Of a stretch of 6,845 nucleotides of DNA, positions 1 to 4,947 are shown one piece after another. The stretch covers positions 1 to 6,845 of the forward strand of contig JAEXLC010000032.1 of assembly GCA_023445495.1 (NCBI GenBank), read 5' to 3'. This DNA comes from Pseudomonadota bacterium (GTDB lineage Bacteria > Pseudomonadota > Alphaproteobacteria > Sphingomonadales > Sphingomonadaceae). Numbering within the stretch: the first letter of the stretch is position 1; each line of letters opens with the position of its first letter. The translations under genes were made by a program, and so were the position numbers. The notes beneath the pieces are model-generated. The model was not told where the DNA came from. It did not search any database and saw only the letters and a program-made list of their open reading frames with translations.

Positions 1-5
1 AGCGG

Positions 6-32
6 GACCCCGGCTCAAGGCCGGGGTGACGG
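6..32. repeat. GC-rich hairpin intergenic repeat, left copy
   Basis: An 8-bp perfect stem (positions 7-14 pairing with 20-27, ACCCCGGC/GCCGGGGT) with a 5-base TCAAG loop lies 19 bases beyond the stop codon of the DUF2063 gene. Positions 10-32 recur exactly, in inverted orientation, at the right end of the window. This resembles the dispersed short palindromic repeats often found between genes in sphingomonad genomes (from memory). It could end or stabilise the 3' end of the minus-strand operon transcript, but no T-run follows the stem, so it is not a textbook intrinsic terminator. Confidence 0.75.
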
Positions 33-50
33 GTTAGTTGTTGCGCGATG

Positions 51-809
51 CTATCCTGACGCCACCAGCCCCTGCGCCATCGCGAACGGCAACCATCCCG
101 CGACGCGCGCATCCGCAGGCACCGCCTGCGCCGGATCGTCGGGCAGCAGCACCAGCCAGTCATATTGCCAGGGCTCGAGCGGCAGGCAGGATACCCGGTA
201 GTTCGCCCGCGCCACGGCGAGCAAGGTCGGATCGGGCACGGGCGGGATCGGCTCGCCGCTGGCCAGCATCTCGCTGAAATCGAAGGGCAGCGCGAGCAGG
301 CGGACGCTGTCCGGCCGGTAGAAGCGCCGGGTGCCGGCCATCGCCAGCAGCTCGGCGATCGCCGGGTCGATGCCGGGCCAGGCCGGCCCGGCCCCCTCCA
401 CTCCGCGCGCGCGGTGGACTTCCGCTTTGGTTCGCTCGATTCGCGCCAGCGCGCCGGGGATCGCCTCGACCGCCTGGGGATTGCCGGGCGGACGCGCCGC
501 GTCGAGCCAGTCGGCGAAGCGGGCGCCGAAGTCGTAGAGTGTGTAGCTGTAGGACGGACAGGCGGCGATATAGCCCTGGGCGAAGAGCTGGAACGCGGTC
601 GGCCCGGCAAGGGCGGCGAGCAGCGGATATTCGCTCTCCAGGCATTCGATCAGCCGCTGGCGATAGCTTCTCGCATAGATGTGGATGCGATCCTCGGCGG
701 TGAGGCGATTGTCGCCGCGGACATGGTCGCGCGCACCCTGGTCCGACGCTGCGAGGATCGCTGCCTGCATCCAGTCCTGGAGACCGGCGAATTCGGGTTC
801 AGGCGGCAA
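51..809 (-). CDS. DUF2063 (HvfC/BufC-type) partner protein of the MNIO enzyme
   Basis: This 252-residue protein matches the DUF2063 'putative DNA-binding domain' family (HvfC/BufC). These proteins pair with DUF692 MNIO enzymes and are thought to bind the precursor and present it to the enzyme; DNA binding is only a legacy label. The diagnostic N-terminal block is present: RIHIYARSYRQRLIECLESE, then YPLLAAL, AFQLFAQGYIAACPS and LYDFGARFADWL. The C-terminal half is a more variable domain. It is soluble, with no signal peptide or membrane segment. The reading frame stays open further upstream, but that part is a shadow of the preceding gene. The likely start is the TTG at 809-807, 7 bases after an AAGGG ribosome-binding site, giving an 11-base overlap with the MNIO stop codon and probable translational coupling. 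An ATG at 770 (239 residues) is the alternative but would cut into the LQDW part of the first helix. Confidence 0.88.
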   Translation of the reverse strand: MPPEPEFAGLQDWMQAAILAASDQGARDHVRGDNRLTAEDRIHIYARSYRQRLIECLESEYPLLAALAGPTAFQLFAQGYIAACPSYSYTLYDFGARFADWLDAARPPGNPQAVEAIPGALARIERTKAEVHRARGVEGAGPAWPGIDPAIAELLAMAGTRRFYRPDSVRLLALPFDFSEMLASGEPIPPVPDPTLLAVARANYRVSCLPLEPWQYDWLVLLPDDPAQAVPADARVAGWLPFAMAQGLVASG

Positions 810-1650
810 GCGGCAGCCCTTCGCGGACGCGGCGCGCCTTGGCGAGTTCGGCGGCGACCACGTCGAACGCGGGGATGCTGGCGTCCCACTCGACCATGGT
901 CGCGACCGGGCCGCAACGCTGCCAGACATGCGCGTAGAGCGGCCACACCGCATCGGGCACCGGCGCGTCATGCGTGTCGATCAGATGGGTGCCGTGATCA
1001 CTCGGCCCGGCGAGATGGACCTGGACGACATGATCGGCCGGGATCGCGTCGAGATAGGCAAGCGGATCGAGCGCGTGGTTGAAGCTCGAGACATGGACAT
1101 TGTTGACGTCGAGCAGCAGCCCGCAGCCGGTCCGGTCACACAGCCGCGCGAGGAACTCGGCCTCGGGCATCTGGCTGGCGCGGAATTCGAGATAGGTGCT
1201 GGGATTCTCGACGATCAGCGGGCGGCCGAGGAAATCCTGCACCTCGTCGATCCGGCGCGCGACATGGTCCAGCGCCGCCTCGGTGAGCGGCAGGGGCAGC
1301 AGGTCATGGCTGTTCACCCCCTGCACCCCGGTCCAGCAGAGATGATCGGAGATCCACAGGGGGCGGAAGCGCTCGGCGAGGTCGCGCAGCTTGCCCAGAT
1401 AGGCCAGGTCGAGCGGCGCGGTGCTGCCGATCGACAGCGACACACCGTGGAGCACTACCGGCCGGTGCGCCGCGACATGCTCGAACACGCGCATGCCCCA
1501 GCCGTGATTGTCGAGCAGATTCTCGGTGATCGCCTCGAACCAGTCGACGCCCCAATTCTCCGGGGGCGTCGACATCAGATGCGGGAAATGCTCCTCGCGC
1601 AGCCCCAGCCCGTCGCCGGGATTGGGCAGGCCGAGCCGGGGCTGCGTCAT
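799..1650 (-). CDS. DUF692 family multinuclear non-heme iron oxidative enzyme (MNIO; BufB/HvfB-like)
   Basis: This 283-residue protein has the usual length and motif order of the DUF692/UPF0276 family, a TIM-barrel fold related to xylose isomerase that binds two or three irons. Visible blocks are the GDGLGLREEH opening (residues 12-21), WFEAITEN (37-44), LHGVSLSIG (67-75, H68), ISDHLCW (100-106, D102/H103), IVENPSTY (146-153, E148), LLDVNNVHV (179-187), VHLAG (211-215), IDTHD (224-228) and VEWD (253-256). These hold the His/Asp/Glu residues expected of the iron site. Characterised relatives (MbnB, TglH, ChrH, BufB/HvfB) modify cysteines of ribosomal peptides to oxazolone/thioamide, thiooxazole or related groups. 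The start ATG is 13 bases after the ferritin-like gene's stop codon. A TAGGAG containing that stop is the likely ribosome-binding site. The family assignment is very secure; the substrate is inferred to be the upstream Cys-rich protein. Confidence 0.95.
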   Translation of the reverse strand: MTQPRLGLPNPGDGLGLREEHFPHLMSTPPENWGVDWFEAITENLLDNHGWGMRVFEHVAAHRPVVLHGVSLSIGSTAPLDLAYLGKLRDLAERFRPLWISDHLCWTGVQGVNSHDLLPLPLTEAALDHVARRIDEVQDFLGRPLIVENPSTYLEFRASQMPEAEFLARLCDRTGCGLLLDVNNVHVSSFNHALDPLAYLDAIPADHVVQVHLAGPSDHGTHLIDTHDAPVPDAVWPLYAHVWQRCGPVATMVEWDASIPAFDVVAAELAKARRVREGLPLAA

Positions 1651-1663
1651 CCTCGCACGGCTC

Positions 1664-3943
1664 CTAGGTCGAGGGGGGATAGGCGAGGCGCAGGTCGTTC
1701 GGCGGCTGCTGGACCAGTCCGTCGACCGGCTTGTCCGGATCGCCATTGACCTTGAACGCCACCACCTTGGCGAAGGCCTGGAAGGCGATGTCTTCCACCT
1801 TATCGCCTTCCTTGAAGTCGATCGTGGCGATCTTCTTCGAGGAAGGCGCGCCGCAGCCCGGGGGGGTGGGCGTCGGCGAAGGTGAAGGGGTACCGCACAG
1901 ATTCTTGTCGGCCTGGGCCTTGGGCGCGCCGCAGAGCACCGGCTTGGTGCTGCCGACCAGCGCCCAGACCTCCATCGTGCCCGACTTGGGATAGAGCTGC
2001 ATCGCCGAGATCGGCACCGCGCAGCCGCCGAACCCGCCGCAGATATTGTCGCTGGGCGCGGTGTACATCGGCCCGCTCGGGGTCGGGGTGGGCGACGGCG
2101 ACGGAGTCGGCGTGCCGCACAGCCCGCCATAGGTGCGGATCGTCACCGCCGAGCAGCCGCCGCCCTTGACCGTGGTCGGCGTGCCGCAACTGCCGCTCGC
2201 CACCGGATTGGCCTTGGGCGCGTTCGAGGTCTTGGAGGCGCTGCCGCACCCGCTGCTCGCCCCGCCGCAGCTGCCGCCGCCGCTGGTCAGCTGGACGAAG
2301 CCGCAGCCGCCCTGCCCCTTGCACAGGTTCGAGCCGCGGCAGGTGTGGTAGATCGAAGTCTCGGCGCAGCTGTTCGCGCCCCACTTTCCGCCGGCTTCCT
2401 CGACATCGAGACCCTGGCAGGCGTGGTTGACGATATACTTGTCCGGTTCGCCGACGCCGACGCTGAGGTCCGGCGTCTGGCCGAACACCGCCCAGGCGGT
2501 CGACATGCGGTCGCCCGATCCCGCCATCGACGGGAAGGGGAAGGACACGGTGGCGCCGGCCGGATTCCAGTAATTGTCGAGCACGGTGGTGACGCCCTTG
2601 ATCGCGCCGCACACCGCCTGGCTCATCTTCTGGAAATTGGCCGCCGCATCGCCGCCGTCCTTGAGCGCATTGAGCGCGCCGGCGATCGCCTCGGGCGTGG
2701 GCAGGCCGTAAGGATTGTCGTTCGGATCATAGCCCTCGGTAGTCAGGTCCGAGGCCGCCCATTTGCCGACCTTGGGCGACTGGTCCCAAGTCTCGAGCCC
2801 GCCGCTGCCGCGGATATCCTCGATCTCGCGGAAGCGGGTATAGTGATCGACGCCGTCATTGTCGGCGCGCGCCGCGGCATCGGCCGAGGGGACCAGCTTC
2901 CCTTCCATCGAATAGCTCGGATAGTCCGAGGCGAGCGCGTCGCGATTCGGGCAATAGCTCGGGTTGACGTCGCCCTGGACGAGCTTGGCCTTCCCGTCCG
3001 AGAGCCGCTGGCCCTTCTCGTCGTAGCGCGCGCCGAGCGTGGCGCCCTCGCCCTGATCGGTGATGGCGTTCATCATGTTGAGCGCCTGTTTCAGCGCGAT
3101 CTCGGGATCGGTGAGCGCGATCGTGGTCTCGAAGCTCATGAACTCGCGCATCGGATGGCCGGGGAAGCTGAAATTGTTGAACAGGTCGTTCTGCTGGCCG
3201 CCGGGATTCATCACATGATCCCAGAGCCGCGTGCCGTCGTCGTAGCGGATCAGCAGATAGTCGCGGTAGCACTGGTACATATAGCCGATCGAGCCGAACA
3301 TGATGTTGGCGTCGAGCGCGGCCACCGTGTCGTAGGCGAACGGCACCTTGGGGAAATAGCGATCCTTGTTGCGGACGATGTCCTGCTCCGCCGTCTCCTG
3401 CGGCTGCTCGATCGCCAGGAACAGCTTGATCCGCTCCTCGTCGAGCGGGCCGACATTGACCTTCACGTCCTTGAACCGATTGGTGTCGGTCAGGTCGACG
3501 ACGCCGGGGATGGCGGTGAGCGTGGGGCCGTAGCAGGTCCAGCCATGGTCGCCGCTCTGCAGCGCGGTGGCGGTGAAGCTGGGGACCGCGCCGATCGAGG
3601 TGGCGAGGTTCGCCGCCATCTGCAGGTGGAGCATCTCCTGGATGAACACCGAGAAGACGATGTTGAACGCCTTCTTGTTGCCCCAGCCCTTCTTGCCCGG
3701 CTTGTACTCGGTGAAGGCGTTGGTCTTGGCGCCCGGCCATTGCCGGCCCTTGTAGAAGCTGTTCCCCTGGCTGGTGATCGGGTGCATGCCGGTGATCGAG
3801 TAGAGCGACGTCATGTAGAGCGGGATGGTGAACAGCTCGACATTGACCGCGGCCTGCGCGATCCAGCGCACCACCAGCTTGTCGGTCTCGAGGAAGGAAA
3901 TAGGACGCGCGGAAAGCTCGCCTGCCTTGTGCGTCAAATGCAT
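1664..3943 (-). CDS. Ferritin-like (VioB-type) protein with a long Cys-rich C-terminal tail; candidate MNIO substrate
   Basis: This 759-residue protein has no signal peptide or membrane helix, so it is likely cytoplasmic. Residues about 22-232 form a ferritin-like domain of the iminophenyl-pyruvate dimer synthase (VioB) type: helix 1 has VELFTIPLY (E36), helix 2 FIQEMLHLQMAANL (E103xxH106), helix 3 FLAIEQP (E179). Helix 4 reads SIGYMYQCYRDYL with no obvious Glu or ExxH ligand. Residues 233-505 continue the family's C-terminal part (HYTRFREI about 367-374, FPFPSMAGSGDRMS about 468-481). Residues 509-697 carry 15 cysteines among Gly, Ser, Thr and Pro, including HACQG, HTCRGSNLCKGQGGC and five CG(T/A)P motifs, with two Pro/Ser/Thr linkers. 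A Cys-free tail of about 60 residues follows. I chose the ATG at 3943 because GGGGGA sits 7 bases upstream; the TTG at 3958 has no comparable site. As first gene of the MNIO operon it is the best candidate for cysteine modification. This is inference; any catalytic activity is unknown. Confidence 0.9.
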   Translation of the reverse strand: MHLTHKAGELSARPISFLETDKLVVRWIAQAAVNVELFTIPLYMTSLYSITGMHPITSQGNSFYKGRQWPGAKTNAFTEYKPGKKGWGNKKAFNIVFSVFIQEMLHLQMAANLATSIGAVPSFTATALQSGDHGWTCYGPTLTAIPGVVDLTDTNRFKDVKVNVGPLDEERIKLFLAIEQPQETAEQDIVRNKDRYFPKVPFAYDTVAALDANIMFGSIGYMYQCYRDYLLIRYDDGTRLWDHVMNPGGQQNDLFNNFSFPGHPMREFMSFETTIALTDPEIALKQALNMMNAITDQGEGATLGARYDEKGQRLSDGKAKLVQGDVNPSYCPNRDALASDYPSYSMEGKLVPSADAAARADNDGVDHYTRFREIEDIRGSGGLETWDQSPKVGKWAASDLTTEGYDPNDNPYGLPTPEAIAGALNALKDGGDAAANFQKMSQAVCGAIKGVTTVLDNYWNPAGATVSFPFPSMAGSGDRMSTAWAVFGQTPDLSVGVGEPDKYIVNHACQGLDVEEAGGKWGANSCAETSIYHTCRGSNLCKGQGGCGFVQLTSGGGSCGGASSGCGSASKTSNAPKANPVASGSCGTPTTVKGGGCSAVTIRTYGGLCGTPTPSPSPTPTPSGPMYTAPSDNICGGFGGCAVPISAMQLYPKSGTMEVWALVGSTKPVLCGAPKAQADKNLCGTPSPSPTPTPPGCGAPSSKKIATIDFKEGDKVEDIAFQAFAKVVAFKVNGDPDKPVDGLVQQPPNDLRLAYPPST
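1863..1900 (-). repeat. Imperfect direct repeat, copy 1 (codes CGTP plus Pro/Ser/Thr linker)
   Basis: This 38-base stretch matches 2085-2122 at 31 of 38 positions, with identical first 10 and last 8 bases. On the coding strand it encodes the LCGTP unit near residue 683 and the Ser/Pro/Thr linker after it. The other copy encodes the LCGTP unit near residue 609 and its linker. The repeat points to internal duplication within the Cys-rich tail. Confidence 0.6.
2085..2122 (-). repeat. Imperfect direct repeat, copy 2 (codes CGTP plus Pro/Ser/Thr linker)
   Basis: This is the partner of the repeat at 1863-1900. It encodes CGTP at residues 609-612 followed by alternating Pro with Ser or Thr to about residue 621. 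Such linkers are usually flexible and separate domains, here separating cysteine-bearing segments. Confidence 0.6.
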
Positions 3944-3950
3944 GACAATA

Positions 3951-3956
3951 TCCCCC
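3951..3956 (-). promoter_or_regulatory. Ribosome-binding site deciding the ferritin-like gene start
   Basis: The minus-strand sequence GGGGGA lies 7 bases before the ATG at 3943. It overlaps the only upstream in-frame alternative (TTG at 3958), so it supports the ATG as the real start. Confidence 0.7.
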
Positions 3957-3980
3957 AAGCTTCACAGATTACTGCGATGC

Positions 3981-3998
3981 CATTGGATTTCACCAATG
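3981..3998. promoter_or_regulatory. Inverted repeat in the ferritin-like gene leader
   Basis: The perfect 6-bp arms CATTGG and CCAATG are separated by 6 bases, centred about 46 bases upstream of the ferritin-like gene's ATG. If transcription starts above it, the RNA could form a small hairpin in the leader; otherwise it could be a protein-binding dyad. No regulator gene is in the window. Confidence 0.35.
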
Positions 3999-4023
3999 CA
4001 ATTGCTCCGTCAATCAACGAAAG

Positions 4024-4058
4024 AACCGATATAGTTGCATGCACTATTTGTTACGGTT
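4024..4058. promoter_or_regulatory. Extended dyad in the divergent intergenic region, possible operator
   Basis: Around a GCATGC centre (4037-4042) lie ATAGT (4031-4035) and ACTAT (4043-4047), offset by a single extra T. Outer arms AACCG (4024-4028) and CGGTT (4054-4058) are also inverted. The position, roughly mid-way between the two divergent start codons in AT-richer DNA, suits a site controlling one or both directions. I found no convincing -35/-10 pair on either strand. TTGTTA at 4048-4053 with TACCTT at 4070-4075 is a weak plus-strand possibility. Confidence 0.4.
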
Positions 4059-4148
4059 GTCATTCGATTTACCTTCTACTTGCGCAACTTCGAAGAACTT
4101 GCCCCGCCACCGCCACCCGCTATCCCTGTGCCCATGGGCGGAGGGGAA

Positions 4149-4892
4149 ATGACGCACACGCTGATCGCGCCGGCGCTGCTGGCGGTGTCGCTGGCGGCGC
4201 TCGCCTGGCTGCACCGGCGCGGCCGGCGCCGCTTCGATCGCTTCCGGGGGATCGAGGACAGCGCCGATCGCCGGCGCAGCTATCTGCGCTGGGCGGCGCA
4301 TGGCCTTCTGAGCAATCTCGGCATTCCCCTGCTCGGCCTGGCGCTGCTCGGCCGGATCGACGCGATCTGGTCCTTTCCGGAGGAATTCGCGGGGCTCGCG
4401 ATGACGCTGCCCTATTTCTCGCTGAGCGACCCGACGTCCGTCCCCGCCCTGCTGATCGGGCTGCCGCTCGGCGGCACGCTGAGCATCTGGATCGCGCTGC
4501 GCGGCCCGGCGCCGCGGGCGCGCAGGGGCTATGACCTTACCCCGATGCTGCCCCGCAACCGCGCCGAACTGCGCGCGGTCCTGCCGCTGGTGCTCAATGC
4601 CGGGATCAGCGAGGAAATCTATTTCCGGCTCTATCTGCCGCTGTTGCTGGTGCTGTGCGGCGTGCCCGACTGGGCGGCCTTCCTGATCGCGCTCGCCATC
4701 TTCGCCGCGATCCACCGCTACCAGGGCTGGCTGGGGATCGTGCTGACCGGCGTGGGCGGCGCGGCCTTCACCTTCTGCTATCTCGGCAGCTGGGGCCTGA
4801 TGCTGCCGATCCTGCTGCACCTGACCGCCAACCTGAACGCGCTGGTGCTGCGGCCGGGGGTGCGCATGCGCTTTCGGCCGCGAACCGATTGA
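4149..4892 (+). CDS. CPBP family intramembrane glutamic endopeptidase (CAAX/bacteriocin-processing type)
   Basis: This 247-residue polytopic membrane protein carries the CPBP (Abi/Rce1-like) motifs: EEIYFR (E155, E156, R160), FAAIH (H189) and HLTAN (H224, N228). These form the catalytic site of intramembrane glutamic proteases. Hydrophobic segments are seen near residues 5-20, 52-68, 98-117, 143-152, 162-187, 197-210 and 215-233, with an Arg-rich stretch at 23-43 probably in the cytoplasm. I chose the ATG at 4149 because GGAGGGG lies just upstream; longer in-frame starts at 4035 and 4134 lack such a site and would add a proline-rich, non-membrane extension. Family members cleave prenylated proteins or peptides, or give immunity to bacteriocins; the substrate here is unknown. 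The gene is divergent from the MNIO operon and 55 bases upstream of the secreted hydrolase gene. Confidence 0.9.
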   Translation: MTHTLIAPALLAVSLAALAWLHRRGRRRFDRFRGIEDSADRRRSYLRWAAHGLLSNLGIPLLGLALLGRIDAIWSFPEEFAGLAMTLPYFSLSDPTSVPALLIGLPLGGTLSIWIALRGPAPRARRGYDLTPMLPRNRAELRAVLPLVLNAGISEEIYFRLYLPLLLVLCGVPDWAAFLIALAIFAAIHRYQGWLGIVLTGVGGAAFTFCYLGSWGLMLPILLHLTANLNALVLRPGVRMRFRPRTD

Positions 4893-4935
4893 CAGCGGCA
4901 ACACACCGATTACCCCTCCCGCATTCGAATTTCCC

Positions 4936-4942
4936 GGGGAGG
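4936..4942 (+). promoter_or_regulatory. Strong ribosome-binding site of the CocE-type hydrolase gene
   Basis: GGGGAGG lies 5 bases before the ATG at 4948. It fixes the start directly in front of a good signal peptide and suggests efficient, independent translation from the upstream CPBP gene. Confidence 0.75.
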
Positions 4943-4947
4943 TTAGC

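Larger units (their letters stand above)
1850..2419 (-). other. Cys-rich segment of the ferritin-like protein (residues 509-698), putative modified core
   Basis: Cysteines lie at residues 509, 526, 535, 541, 547, 559, 566, 586, 597, 609, 635, 641, 671, 683 and 697, against only four in the preceding 508 residues. The first group (HACQG, HTCRG, NLCKG, GGCGF) resembles the CKGxNxCKGxGxC repeats I recall from small proteins near DUF692 genes. The later cysteines fall in CG(T/A)P units at 586, 609, 671, 683 and 697. Spacing is irregular, unlike a rubredoxin or zinc-ribbon fold. This suggests many separate modification or metal-binding sites, not one folded domain. The role as MNIO substrate is inferred from operon context. 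Confidence 0.6.

Noticed and set aside
1651..1663. Possible small precursor peptide gene between the ferritin-like and MNIO genes
   Set aside because: The gap is only 13 bases and there is no other free space within the operon, so no separate short precursor can be encoded there in the sense direction.
679..1749. A 356-codon plus-strand frame and the overlapping frame at 165-1082
   Set aside because: Both are opposite the MNIO and DUF2063 genes, which have family-specific motifs; they are composition artefacts.
1650..2130. N-terminal extension of the MNIO protein into the upstream gene
   Set aside because: The upstream part of that frame (about 160 codons) is Arg/Pro/Ser-rich shadow of the Cys-rich tail coding region. 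The family N-terminus begins at ATG 1650.
4035..4148. Longer N-terminus for the CPBP protein from ATG 4035 or 4134
   Set aside because: Neither has a ribosome-binding site, and the extension would be proline-rich and run through the AT-rich regulatory region. ATG 4149 follows a GGAGGGG.
2345..4534. A 729-codon open frame on the plus strand
   Set aside because: It runs antisense through the ferritin-like gene, whose family motifs and ribosome-binding site are clear, then out of frame into the CPBP gene. Its translation is Arg/Val/Ala/Leu-rich low-information sequence typical of a GC-rich shadow frame.
4889..4894. TTGACA resembling a -35 box in front of the hydrolase gene
   Set aside because: It overlaps the CPBP stop codon and no acceptable -10 box lies 16-18 bases downstream, so an independent promoter is not supported.
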